Shown: in pieces, positions 25,901-33,199 of the stretch
Position numbering within the stretch: position 1 is the first letter of the stretch
How the letters are laid out: every line of letters begins with the position of its first letter
Source of the DNA: CAVYPR01 sp963770505
Lineage (GTDB): Bacteria; Actinomycetota; Acidimicrobiia; Acidimicrobiales; RAAP-2
DNA length: 64,000 nt
Direction of reading: 5' to 3'
Assembly: GCA_963770505.1 (NCBI GenBank)
Contig: CAVYPR010000003.1
Location: 434,001-498,000 of the forward strand
The notes under the pieces: generated by a model
The model's input: only the letters and a program-made list of their open reading frames with translations
The model's database searches: none
Told to the model about the DNA's origin: nothing
Position numbers and translations under genes: made by a program

Positions 25901-27759
25901 CATACAGCGTCAAGGTCGCCGGGACGGCCAAGTTCAAGGTGACCACCACCGGCTACCCGGCGGCCACCTTGTCGCTCAGCACGCCGTTGCCGAGCGGGCT
26001 CATCTTCACCACAGCGGGCAAGGGCACGGCCACCATCACCGGGACGCCGGCGGCGGGCACCGGGGGCGTCTACAGCTTCGAGGTCATCGCCACCAACGGC
26101 CAGGGGACACCGGCCGTCCAGCACTTCACCCTCACGGTGACCCAGGCCCCGGCCTTCACCTCGGCGGTGTCGACCACGGCCAGCGTCGGCAAGACGTTCA
26201 CCTTCGGGATCGGAACCACCGGCTACCCCGCCGCCACCGTCACCGAGTCGGGCACGCTGCCCACCGGGGTGCACTTCAGTGCCGGAACCTCGGGCACAGC
26301 CACCCTGAGCGGTGACCCGACAGCGGGGACCGGCGGCGTCTACCAGCTCAAGCTCAAGGCCACCAACAGCGCCGGGTCGGTCACCCAGACCTTCACACTG
26401 ACCGTCGACCAGCCACCGGCCATCACCTCGGCGGCCACATACAGCGTCAAGGTCGCCGGGACGGCCAAGTTCAAGGTGACGACCACCGGCTACCCGGCGG
26501 CCACCTTGTCCCTCAGCACGCCGTTGCCCAACGGCCTGGTGTTCACCACAGCGGGCAAGGGCACGGCCACCATCACCGGGATCCCGGCGGCGGGCACCGG
26601 GGGCGTCTACAGCTTCGAGGTCATCGCCACCAACGGCCAGGGGACACCGGCCGTCCAGCACTTCACCCTCACGGTGACCCCGGCCCCGCCGGCCTTCACC
26701 TCGGCGGCGTCGGCCACGGCCAGCGTCGGCAAGCCGTTCACCTTCGGGATCGGCACCACCGGGAGCCCCGTCGCCACCGTCACCGAGACAGGCACGCTGC
26801 CCACCGGGGTGCACTTCAGTGCCGGAACCTCGGGCACAGCCACCCTGAGCGGTGACCCGACAGCGGGGACCGGCGGCGTCTACCAGCTCAAGCTCAAGGC
26901 CACCAACAGCGCCGGGTCGGTCACCCAGACCTTCACACTGACCGTCGACCAGCCACCGGCCATCTCCTCGGCGGCCACATACAGCGTCAAGGTCGCCGGG
27001 ACGGCCAAGTTCAAGGTGACCACCACCGGCTACCCGGCGGCCACCTTGTCGCTCAGCACGCCGTTGCCGAGCGGGCTCATCTTCACCACAGCGGGCAAGG
27101 GCACGGCCACCATCACCGGGACGCCGGCGGCGGGCACCGGGGGCGTCTACAGCTTCGAGGTCATCGCCACCAACGGCCAGGGGACACCGGCCGTCCAGCA
27201 CTTCACCCTCACGGTGACCCAGGCCCCGGCCTTCACCTCGGCGGTGTCGACCACGGCCAGCGTCGGCAAGACGTTCACCTTCGGGATCGGAACCACCGGC
27301 TACCCCGCCGCCACCGTCACCGAGTCGGGCACGCTGCCCACCGGGGTGCACTTCAGTGCCGGAACCTCGGGCACAGCCACCCTGAGCGGTGACCCGACAG
27401 CGGGGACCGGCGGCGTCTACCAGCTCAAGCTCAAGGCCACCAACAGCGCCGGGTCGGTCACCCAGACCTTCACACTGACCGTCGACCAGCCACCGGCCAT
27501 CACCTCGGCGGCCACATACAGCGTCAAGGTCGCCGGGACGGCCAAGTTCAAGGTGACGACCACCGGCTACCCGGCGGCCACCTTGTCCCTCAGCACGCCG
27601 TTGCCCAACGGCCTGGTGTTCACCACAGCGGGCAAGGGCACGGCCACCATCACCGGGATCCCGGCGGCGGGCACCGGGGGCGTCTACAGCTTCGAGGTCA
27701 TCGCCACCAACGGCCAGGGGACACCGGCCGTCCAGCACTTCACCCTCACGGTGACGTAG
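19981..27759 (+). CDS. Giant exported multi-domain repeat protein (IPT/TIG and Ig-like repeats)
   Basis: About 2,592 residues from GTG 19981 (TTG 20029, seven bases after AAGGG, is an alternative). A signal peptide (LRVALAPILLAGFSFSGALG) precedes an N-terminal region with HAF-like repeats (EISPNGQWVIAGSLV; GIADNGFIVGDGL). Eight IPT/TIG domains and a diverged ninth follow at about 20700-23520, each opening like VDPEGGPLDGGNSIVLKGSG. A Cys-containing Ig-like domain (QIQFTSSPPSP in neighbouring form IQFTSSPPSPAVVGGKGY) leads to six 87-residue putative-Ig (He_PIG-like) domains and then eight more in four 179-residue units. No anchor, sortase motif or enzymatic domain is visible. It is probably a secreted or surface fibre for adhesion or a matrix. 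Repeats are nearly identical at DNA level, and ACA Thr codons are frequent. Confidence 0.85.
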   Translation: MRWCRPRAEERVKGRALRVALAPILLAGFSFSGALGSLEALQGSQAGAAQTGAGVVGSHYAILVLEGLPSLTYNEEEISPNGQWVIAGSLVPTTSNPYYLLQISETPGKSPSVVGVTDLYSFSQVTAAQTAHGITPFGSTAPSNPEPSIGACGTSDPLAQNSSGIVVGTTYLQPPNGGPLQSTCGAFVYSAHTGSELLSNLLGNANFFAYRGQGIADNGFIVGDGLTQRNFSVAYLAYPMTLPTITSVTPDVGTVDGGTSVTIQGSNFNTNAGSTGFVFGVTSLPYLSGKPATNVDCTTTTLCTMTTPTGNPGTYDVYASTGVGYSEPDPTDDDFTYIEVPEISSVTPKGGPLAGGNTVIIHGSGFNNSSLPLTTVDFDLGPSHGTATLVAGGTYYVLSDSEIRVTAPDARTAADGSPTLYTSLALTFTDAEGARISSVTSTPTDAAYAFGVPVIRDVDPGGGPLDGGNRIVISGSGFEGYGLGALTGVVFAAATVTSTRPTLKVGPTDVTVVSASEIVVTEAPDATTPTNHDSTFASSVSVVFKAADGTITHSVPDADGANDYFFGAPVIDSLSPTAGPATGGNTIIVHGSGFENPALQLTSVAFTTGNETGTVSIAAQHFTVVADDEMKITSPDASDELETSALLDTYLYVRYKVKDEDTVTVTSEPLHPGDNEYVYGVPLIESVDPEGGPLDGGNSIVLKGSGFDNADLSLKSIDFYAADSGTESDSGTGNTAPLLEVTCVSADTCDVVSDTEIEVVAPTATDADTTGDAVLSTEITAVFTENESGEEIDSQPLEKGDNDYVFGAPVVDSVTPEGGSLDGGTTILIDGSGFEDPGLTLESVAFAPLDDTDESDTLFASDTDVTILSDTQIEVKTPDASGPAGTSPTLDTEVTVVFSDETERTVLSVPAAQGDNDYTFGAPVVTAIDPEGGPVEGGNTITVLGSGFDDPDLQLTSVSFEAEGDTGGSDEVSVDGSAIHVLSNTEIQVVAPDVTDQLTEGQDLLLTAVTAHFTTDDDTAVESVPASVGDNLYTFGAPTVDSVAPDDGPLGGGNTITINGSGFDEPGLTLTGVNFDPNGDSEGSAAFSADPDQIDIVSDTEIKVTAPDATAAADGEPHLQTTVTVTFADTEGSKIDSVPSAEGANEYTYNESATITQVDMYGGSSDPTIVVFGSGFGTEPSAVSPCMSGGEDFANDDLSFGDLTTLTGAGAVGDCIGLDVSTYTETEIEFTLGAGYSNYPVVAAGDQFTVDVYGAIYTGTVSWNAQTIQFTSSPPSPAVVGGKGYTPQATSSAGLEVAITVDHTSSTVCGITDGVVSFFAPGTCTLDANQPGDLLYPAATQVQQSFTVDQPTTAVMVSGTGTVNAGATYSATVSGNGNPAPTYALVAGAPSWLSINPTTGAISGTVPTNITTFSYSVKATNPVGHATSSTQTVTVDQPTTAVMVSGTGTVSGGGIYSAVASGNGNPAPTYALVAGAPSWLTINPTTGVISGTVPTNITTFSYSVKATNSTGNATSSTQTVTVDQPTTAVMVSGTGTVNAGATYSATASGNGNPAPTYALVAGAPSWLSINPTTGAISGTVPTNITTFSYSVKATNPVGHATSSTQTVTVDQPTTAVMVSGTGTVSGGGIYSAVASGNGNPAPTYALVAGAPSWLTINPTTGVISGTVPTNITTFSYSVKATNSTGNATSSTQTVTVDQPTTAVMVSGTGTVNAGATYSATASGNGNPAPTYALVAGAPSWLSINPTTGAISGTVPTNITTFSYSVKATNPVGHATSSTQTVTVDNAPTQVTVTGPSKVDAGATYSASASANGNPVSTFTLVNAPTWLHITGAGVITGTVPLTGITSFTFQVKATNPAGSATSATQTITVTPSMKATKPAFTSAASATASVGKPFTFGIGTTGSPVATVTETGTLPTGVHFSAGTSGTATLSGDPTAGTGGVYQLKLKATNSAGSVTQTFTLTVDQPPAISSAATYSVKVAGTAKFKVTTTGYPAATLSLSTPLPSGLIFTTAGKGTATITGTPAAGTGGVYSFEVIATNGQGTPAVQHFTLTVTQAPAFTSAVSTTASVGKTFTFGIGTTGYPAATVTESGTLPTGVHFSAGTSGTATLSGDPTAGTGGVYQLKLKATNSAGSVTQTFTLTVDQPPAITSAATYSVKVAGTAKFKVTTTGYPAATLSLSTPLPNGLVFTTAGKGTATITGIPAAGTGGVYSFEVIATNGQGTPAVQHFTLTVTPAPPAFTSAASATASVGKPFTFGIGTTGSPVATVTETGTLPTGVHFSAGTSGTATLSGDPTAGTGGVYQLKLKATNSAGSVTQTFTLTVDQPPAISSAATYSVKVAGTAKFKVTTTGYPAATLSLSTPLPSGLIFTTAGKGTATITGTPAAGTGGVYSFEVIATNGQGTPAVQHFTLTVTQAPAFTSAVSTTASVGKTFTFGIGTTGYPAATVTESGTLPTGVHFSAGTSGTATLSGDPTAGTGGVYQLKLKATNSAGSVTQTFTLTVDQPPAITSAATYSVKVAGTAKFKVTTTGYPAATLSLSTPLPNGLVFTTAGKGTATITGIPAAGTGGVYSFEVIATNGQGTPAVQHFTLTVT
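24022..25326 (+). repeat. Five tandem 261-bp coding repeats, alternating type A-B-A-B-A
   Basis: Units start at 24022, 24283, 24544, 24805 and 25066. Units 1, 3 and 5 match each other (NAGATYSAT, NPVGHATSS) and units 2 and 4 match each other (SGGGIYSAV, NSTGNATSS), so the higher-order period is 522 bp. Identity looks nearly complete within each type. Each encodes one 87-residue Ig-like domain. Confidence 0.92.
25614..27759 (+). repeat. Two tandem 1,077-bp coding repeats, each built of 537- and 540-bp halves
   Basis: The sequence beginning GGCCTTCACCTCGGCGGCG at 25614 recurs at 26691, and the related half-unit beginning GGCCTTCACCTCGGCGGTG at 26151 recurs 1,077-1,078 bp later near 27229. The second copy ends at the stop codon. 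Copies look almost base-identical, so a recent duplication or gene conversion made the C-terminal third of the protein. Confidence 0.9.
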
Positions 27760-28228
27760 GCGAAGGTCGTCAGGAGGAGCCGATAGTTCCATCAACCCGG
27801 ACGGCGGTTTGGCTGCCAAGGGTGAGGAGGGCCAGCGGCGCGCCGGCAGTAGTACCGGTCTCGCTCGAAGCCCTTGGATTACGAACCCGCAGATCAAGGG
27901 CGATCGGACGCCCAATGGGACAGTTCTGGGGACCTTGCCCGCGGGCCGACATGGGGAGAGCAGCACCCGGGCTGTTGCGCCGTCACAACACGTGGACCGG
28001 CAGCATCGCGTCCTTGGAGCCCTGGACCACTCGGAAAGCGACGGAACACCCGCCCCCACGGGCGATAGCGCACGTAACCGCGAGACGTACCGAGCCCTGG
28101 CTTCAAGCTCCGCCCAGTCGGAGAGAGGGTGGTCTCCGACCCAGTACTTCGTGCGCAGGGACCGAGCGGCGAAGCGGTCGGTCAGCTGGTGGACGACGCC
28201 CGGCCGGATCGCCTCGACCTGGGCGTTC
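27760..28228. other. Intergenic region with a possible gene remnant
   Basis: This 469-bp gap between two convergent genes holds no complete gene. On the minus strand at about 28205-28030 one frame reads RSLRTKYWVGDHPLSDWAEL and EARARYVSRLRALSP, which is protein-like but has no start signal and degenerates afterwards. I cannot identify it. No terminator with a clear stem was found directly after the giant gene. Confidence 0.4.
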
Positions 28229-29443
28229 TCACAAAATAGCGCCCTTCACCTTGAGCTCGAGCAGCGTGTCGGTGTCGAGGCCCAGCTCGCCCAGGACCTC
28301 GTCGGTGTGCTCGCCGTGGTCGGGGGCCCGGGTGAGGTCCGGGGCGACCTCGTCGAACTGGAGCGGTGAGGGGACGATGCGAAAGACCGTGCCCGACTTG
28401 GCTTCGATGTCGCGGACGTAGCCGTTGGCCAGGGCCTGGGGGTCCTCCAGGACCTCGGCCGCCGTCTGCACCGGGGCCCACACCCCCTTGGCGTCGGCCA
28501 GGATCTCCTTCCACTCGGCGAAGGTCCGCTTGGCGAACAGCTCGTCGAGGAGGGTCACGGCGGCCACCGAGTTCTCGGCCCGGGCCCGGGCGTCGACGAA
28601 GCGCGGGTCCTCGGCCAGCTCGGGTGCACCCAGCAGGGTGACCAGGTCGGGCCAGTAGCGGTCGGACTCCAGCATGACCAGCGACAGGAAGCGCCCGTCG
28701 GAGGTGCGGTAGTTGCCCACGATCGGGTTCGGGGTCTTTCGGCGGTCCCCGCGAGGCATGCGGGAGAAGCCGAAGAGGCCGGCGGCCAACGATGAGGCGC
28801 CGGTGGCCCACATGGAGGTGGCCAGCAGCGAGTTGTCGACCACCACGGCCTCACCGGTGCGCTGGCGGTGGTAGAGGGCGGCCGAGATGCCCCCGGCGAT
28901 GGTGAGGCCGCCGATCACGTCGCCGAAGGCCGGGCCGGGCTGCATGACCGGGTAGTCCTCGGGGTCCGAGATGATGTCGGCCGGGCCGCCCCGGCCCCAG
29001 AAGGTGCAGCCGTCGTAGCCGCCGCGCTCGGCCTCGGGCCCCCGTTGGCCCTGGCCCGAGCCGCGCACGTAGATGATGTCGGGGTTGACGGCCCGGATGT
29101 CGTCGAGGTCGATGCGCAGCTTGCGACGGGCCTGGGGCCGGAAGTTGGTGAGGAAGACGTCGGCCGTGGCGCACAGTCGGAGCAGGAGGTCGTGCCCCTC
29201 CTCGGTGGCCATGTCCAGGCCCACGCTGCGCTTGCCGCGGTTGGGCAGCTCCATCATGAACGAGACGCCCCCCGGCCCGGTCGGGATGAGCCCGGAGGCG
29301 GCCAGTCCCCGCTGGGGGTCGCCGGTCTCGGGGTGCTCGATCTTGATGACGTCGGCGCCCCACTCGGCCAGCACGGCCCCGGCCACCGGCACGTAGGTCC
29401 ACGAGGCCACCTCGACCACCCGTATGCCGTCCATGATCCCCAT
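28229..29443 (-). CDS. CaiB/BaiF-family CoA transferase
   Basis: 404 residues, normal length. ATG 29443 follows GGGGAGG at 7-nt spacing. The N-terminus MGIMDGIRVVEVASWTYVP, then AEWGADVIKIEHPETGDP, TADVFLTNFRPQARRKL, NPDIIYVRGSGQGQRGPEAE and GGLTIAGGISAALYHRQRTG are the standard landmarks of type III CoA transferases, which pass CoA from one acyl group to a free acid through an aspartyl-CoA anhydride. The ferredoxin gene lies 98 bp upstream on the same strand. Likely activates the free acid of the pathway encoded around it; substrate unknown. Confidence 0.92.
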   Translation of the reverse strand: MGIMDGIRVVEVASWTYVPVAGAVLAEWGADVIKIEHPETGDPQRGLAASGLIPTGPGGVSFMMELPNRGKRSVGLDMATEEGHDLLLRLCATADVFLTNFRPQARRKLRIDLDDIRAVNPDIIYVRGSGQGQRGPEAERGGYDGCTFWGRGGPADIISDPEDYPVMQPGPAFGDVIGGLTIAGGISAALYHRQRTGEAVVVDNSLLATSMWATGASSLAAGLFGFSRMPRGDRRKTPNPIVGNYRTSDGRFLSLVMLESDRYWPDLVTLLGAPELAEDPRFVDARARAENSVAAVTLLDELFAKRTFAEWKEILADAKGVWAPVQTAAEVLEDPQALANGYVRDIEAKSGTVFRIVPSPLQFDEVAPDLTRAPDHGEHTDEVLGELGLDTDTLLELKVKGAIL

Positions 29444-29541
29444 CGGTTCGCCTCCCCTTGCGGTGGGCCCACGGCGCTCGGCCGGCCGGAGCCGCCCGAT
29501 GCTTGCCGACCCGACCCGAGCCGTCAAGGTGTGCCCGGGGG

Positions 29542-29733
29542 TCAGTCCTCGATGGAGATGGCGGACTCGGGGCAGGCCTCGACGGCCTGCTTGGCTTCCT
29601 CCTGGTACTCGGGCGGGACGTCTTCGAGCAGGAGGACGGAGTGGCCCTCGTCGTCGGCGTCGAAGACGTGGGGGGCCAGGGAGTAGCAGCGGCCGTGGCC
29701 GGTGCAGCGTTCGGAGTCCAGCACGATGCGCAC
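29542..29733 (-). CDS. 3Fe-4S-type ferredoxin
   Basis: 63 residues from GTG 29733. Cysteine spacing is that of small actinobacterial P450 ferredoxins: ERCTGHGRCYSLAPHVF has Cys-x2-H-x2-Cys in place of the 4Fe-4S CxxCxxC, and the last ligand is in AVEACPESAISIED. The replaced middle cysteine (His) argues for a 3Fe-4S or His-ligated cluster. Such proteins hand electrons to cytochromes P450 in the cytoplasm. Two P450 genes lie 8-12 kb downstream on the same strand and are natural partners. No ferredoxin reductase gene is visible nearby. Confidence 0.9.
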   Translation of the reverse strand: MRIVLDSERCTGHGRCYSLAPHVFDADDEGHSVLLLEDVPPEYQEEAKQAVEACPESAISIED

Positions 29734-29888
29734 GCGGCGAGCGTAGTGGGGCCGCTGCATCCGGTCGTGGTTGGCGCTGGTACGCTGCGCTTTCGAGTCG
29801 TCGCGGCCCGCGGCGAGGGACCAGGTGGCGGCCGCAGGGCGCCGGCGGACGCCCGCCGGGGCGTGGCCGCCGCCGGAGAGGAGCATCG

Positions 29889-31068
29889 ATGCCCGACGCC
29901 GTCATCGTCTCGGCCTGCCGCACCGCCATCGGGACGTCCCGCAAGGGGACCCTGGCCGAAACCGACGCCTCCGTGCTGGCCCGGGCGGTGGTCGAGGCCT
30001 CGGTCGAGCGCACCGGGATCCCCACCAAGGAGATCGACGACCTCATCCTGGCCGAGACCCTCTACGGCGGCGGGGTGATCGCCCGGTACGTGGCCGTCGA
30101 GGCCGGCATGGACTCGGTCCCCGGCCTGGCCGAGAACCGCCACTGCGCCTCGGGCCTGGCCGCCGTGCAGACGGCGGCCGCCTCGATCATGGCCGGCATG
30201 GACCAGGCGGTGATCGCCGGCGGCGTCAACTCCTTCTCCACCGCGCCCGACCGAGAAGAAGCGGGTGGCGGGGACGCAGGACTGGGTCGACTGGATGTCG
30301 CCGTCGCACCCCGACACCCCCGACGCGCCGTCGTGCGACATGTCGATCACCGTCGGCTGGAACACGGCCAAGATCCTCGGCATCTCCCGGGAGGAGATGG
30401 ACGCCTGGGCCCTGGGGTCCCACGAGCGGGCGGTGGCGGCCATCGACGAGGGCCGGTTCGCCACAGAGATCGTCCCGTTGAAGGTGACCACCACCGACGG
30501 CTCGGCCGTGGTCTTCGAGGTCGACGAGCACCCCCGCCGGGGGACCTCGATGGAGAAGCTGGCCTCCCTCAACCCCCTCCACCCCGAGATCCCCGACTTC
30601 TCGATCACCGCCGGCAACGCCTCGGGCATCAACGACGCGGCGGCGGCCCTGGTGCTCACGTCCGACGGCTTCGCCGCCGGCCACGGCCTGGCCCCCCTGG
30701 GCACGGTGCGCTCATGGGCCTCGGTCGGCGTCGACCCCTATGAGACCGGGATGGCCCCCACCGTGGCCATCCCCAAGGCCCTGGCCAAGGCGGGCCTGGC
30801 CGTCTCCGACGTCGCCCTGTGGGAGATCAACGAGGCGTTCGCCGTGGTGCCCGTGGCCGCCTGCAAGGTGCTCGACATCGACCCGGCCCTGGTCAACGTG
30901 AGCGGGAGCGGCTGCAGCCTGGGCCACCCCATCGCCGCCACCGGGGCCCGCATGCTGACCACCCTGGTCTACGACCTCCGCCGCCGCGGCGGGGGCATCG
31001 GCGTGGCCTCCATGTGCGCCGGCGGGGGCATGGGCTCGGCCGTCGTCGTGGAGGTCCCCGCCGGGTAG
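29889..31068 (+). pseudogene. Acetyl-CoA acyltransferase (thiolase) with one apparent frameshift
   Basis: Frame 1 from ATG 29889 (after GGAG) reads MPDAVIVSACRTAIGTSRKG, then ENRHCASGLAAVQTAAASI with the nucleophilic Cys. Near 30251 the frame breaks; reading CCCGACC as CCCACC restores TEKKRVAGTQDWVDW in the frame ending at 31068. That part has WEINEAFAVVPVAA, GSGCSLGHPIAATGARM with the catalytic His, and MCAGGGMGSAVVVE with the second Cys. The repaired protein is about 392 residues, a normal degradative thiolase cleaving 3-ketoacyl-CoA. All catalytic residues are intact, so a sequencing error is as likely as a real mutation. The SDR gene follows by 26 bp. Confidence 0.88.
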
Positions 31069-31094
31069 CCGGGAGGGGTCTGGGGGGTCACGCC

Positions 31095-31952
31095 GTGGGC
31101 TACCTCGACGAGCGGGCGGGCCTCGAGGGCCGGCTCGCCGTGCTGGTCGGCGGGGGAGGGGGCCTCGGGCGCGCCTGCGCTCTGGACCTGGCCGGGGCCG
31201 GGATGCGCCTGGCCCTGGGCGACCGCGACGCCGAGTCGCTGGCCGACACGGCGGCGACCATCGCCGACGCCGGGGGCACGGTCACCACGTCGGTCCTCGA
31301 CGCCCGGGACCCCGACGCCCTGGCCGGCTTCTTCGCCGAGGTCGACCGCGACCACGGGCCGCGCGCCGACGTCGTGGTGAACGTGGTGGGCGGCACCTTC
31401 CACCAGCCCTTCACCGAGTCGAGCCCCAAGGGGTGGGAGGCGCTGGTGCGGGCCAACTTCACCTGGCTGCTCCACTCGACCCGGCTGGCCGTCGACCGGA
31501 TGCGCCCGGCCGGGGGCAGCATCATCAACCTCACCTCGATCGAGGCCCACCGGGCCGCGCCGGGCTACGCCGTCTACGCCGCCATGAAGGCGGCGGTGAC
31601 CAGCCTCACCCGCAGCCTGGCGGTGGAGCTGGCGCCCGAGGGCATCCGGGTGAACACCATCGCCCCCGACTACATCCCCACCCGACCCCTCGAGGGGCTC
31701 TCCGCCGGCGAGGACGACGAGGTGGCGGCGCTCCACCACCGGATCGCCACGCCCATGGGACGGGCCGGGACCTTCGCCGACGCCGGGGGGTGCGCCATCT
31801 TCCTGGCCTCGGACCTCTCCTCGTTCGTCACCGGCAGCACCCTCCACCCCGACGGGGGCGCCCTGGCCGCCGCCGGGTGGTTCAACTGGCCCGGCGACGG
31901 CTACCTCAACCATCCGCCGCCGGCCGTCCTCGAGCACCTGCTCGGGCGCTGA
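31095..31952 (+). CDS. Short-chain dehydrogenase/reductase
   Basis: 285 residues from GTG 31095, with a purine-rich GGGAGGGG some 20 bases upstream. The cofactor site is LAVLVGGGGGLGRACALDLA, a variant of TGxxxGxG lacking the leading Thr. The catalytic set is present: SIINLTSIEAHRA (Ser), then YAVYAAMKAAVTSLTR (Tyr and Lys). It ends with PDGGALAAAGWFNWPGDGYL, an aromatic-rich tail. It probably oxidises a hydroxyacyl-CoA or alcohol with NAD. It follows the thiolase by 26 bp, which suits a hydroxyacyl dehydrogenase-thiolase pair. Substrate cannot be told. Confidence 0.9.
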   Translation: MGYLDERAGLEGRLAVLVGGGGGLGRACALDLAGAGMRLALGDRDAESLADTAATIADAGGTVTTSVLDARDPDALAGFFAEVDRDHGPRADVVVNVVGGTFHQPFTESSPKGWEALVRANFTWLLHSTRLAVDRMRPAGGSIINLTSIEAHRAAPGYAVYAAMKAAVTSLTRSLAVELAPEGIRVNTIAPDYIPTRPLEGLSAGEDDEVAALHHRIATPMGRAGTFADAGGCAIFLASDLSSFVTGSTLHPDGGALAAAGWFNWPGDGYLNHPPPAVLEHLLGR

Positions 31953-31972
31953 CCCCCCGGCCCGCGGGCGGC

Positions 31973-33016
31973 TCAGCCCACGGCCACCGAGCGGCCGCCG
32001 CTCCACTGGCGGAGCAGGATGAACCCGCCCTTCAGCGCGCCGCGCTCGTGGGCACCGAAACCCATGGTGGTGCCGGCCCGGCCGAGCGAGGCCGGGAGCC
32101 ACTTCACCCGTTCGAGGGCGTCCTTCACCCCGGCCGGGGTGAGCAGCTCGGCCCCGGCCAGGGCCTCGACCACCAGACGCCCGAGGTCGTCGCCGGCGGC
32201 CACCTGGAAGGCCAGCCCGGCATCGTCCCCCCGGCCGGCCAGGAGCCCGGCCAGGCGCCGGTTGTCCTCGGACCAGGCGTCGACGTAGGTCCAGCCCTCC
32301 CACCGGGCCGCCCACTCGGGGAAGGCGTAGCCGAACAGGAGGGCGGAGTTGGCGAAGACCGGCGGGTGGGCGATCCCGTCGAGCGCCCGGCCCAGGGCGC
32401 CGGCCGACAGGCCGAGGCCGAGGTAGCACAGGGCGTCGGCCTCGGTGGCGCCGAGCCGCGCCGCCACCGGGGCCAGGTCCTCGGCCACCGGGGAGACCAG
32501 GGTCCGGCCGACGACCTCCAACCCCTGGCGGTCGGCGGCCCGGTCGAAGAACGAGCCGTAGCGGCGGCCGATGGGGGAGCGGTCCTGGACCACCCAGACC
32601 CGGCGGAGGCCGAGCGAGGAGAGGTGCGCGGCCAAGAGGTACGGCTCCTCCTCCAGCGACCCGATCTGGTACTGGAACATCCACTCGCTGCGGGTCTCCT
32701 CGCTCCCGGTCCAGTTGCAGCACGGGATGCGGGCGGCGTCGGCCAGGTCCCGCACCACCAGCCCGTTGTCGGTGATGGTGGGCCCGAGCACCAGCAGGGG
32801 CTGGCGCGCCACCAGCCGAGCGAACGCCTCGGTGACGGCGGCCGCGGTGCCGGTCGGCAGCCCCTCGGCCGCCTCGCACTCGAACTGGACCGGCCGGTCG
32901 ATCCGTCCCGCCTCGACCGCCTCGGCCACCACCTGGCGGACCTCGGCCACCAGCGCGCCCTCGGGCCCGGGACGGTCGGCCAGGATTCCCACCACGATGG
33001 GGGCGGAGCGGGTCAC
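31973..33016 (-). CDS. Periplasmic-binding-fold (Leu/Ile/Val type) protein, probably cytoplasmic
   Basis: 347 residues from GTG 33016, overlapping the stop of the preceding remnant by 4 bp. Fold landmarks of the type I binding protein (Peripla_BP_6): PIVVGILADRPGPEGALVAE, QPLLVLGPTITDNGLVVRDL, CCNWTGSEETRSEWMFQYQI and LGLRRVWVVQDRSPIGRRYG. There is no signal peptide or lipobox, unlike ABC-transporter receptors, so it may act inside the cell as a ligand sensor or be a divergent enzyme-associated subunit. No permease or ATPase gene is adjacent. It belongs to a minus-strand unit with the remnant and an SDR. Confidence 0.8.
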   Translation of the reverse strand: MTRSAPIVVGILADRPGPEGALVAEVRQVVAEAVEAGRIDRPVQFECEAAEGLPTGTAAAVTEAFARLVARQPLLVLGPTITDNGLVVRDLADAARIPCCNWTGSEETRSEWMFQYQIGSLEEEPYLLAAHLSSLGLRRVWVVQDRSPIGRRYGSFFDRAADRQGLEVVGRTLVSPVAEDLAPVAARLGATEADALCYLGLGLSAGALGRALDGIAHPPVFANSALLFGYAFPEWAARWEGWTYVDAWSEDNRRLAGLLAGRGDDAGLAFQVAAGDDLGRLVVEALAGAELLTPAGVKDALERVKWLPASLGRAGTTMGFGAHERGALKGGFILLRQWSGGRSVAVG

Positions 33017-33189
33017 GCCGCCACCCCCGTCTGCACCGCCGTGCACTGGCCGCCGAGCGAGGCCGAGCGGCGCGCCGCCTCCAGCGCCCGCATGGTGGCC
33101 AGGCCGCCCTCGAAGCCGGCGCGCCGCGGGGCCGGGACGTGGATCCGGGCCCCGAAGGAGGTGCCCACCACGGCCACCCGGGGGCTCAC
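33013..33189 (-). pseudogene. Gfo/Idh/MocA oxidoreductase with most of the gene deleted
   Basis: GTG 33189 starts a 58-residue frame reading VSPRVAVVGTSFGARIHVPA, the Rossmann start of Gfo/Idh/MocA dehydrogenases, but after RRAGFEG it passes directly into GLATMRALEAARRSA, the C-terminal helix of the same family. About 300 residues between them are absent, and the join is in frame. The reduced gene keeps its 4-bp overlap (GTGA) with the next gene, so deletion preserved operon translation. It cannot encode an active enzyme. The alternative that it is a novel microprotein cannot be excluded. Confidence 0.7.
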
Positions 33190-33199
33190 CGACCGGTCC

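Noticed and set aside
24022..27759. CRISPR-like array
   Set aside because: The repeats are 261-1,077 bp, contiguous and in frame in one coding sequence; there are no short repeats with unique spacers.
25366..28059. An 897-residue open frame opposite the Ig repeats
   Set aside because: Its repeated composition simply mirrors the coding repeats of the plus strand.
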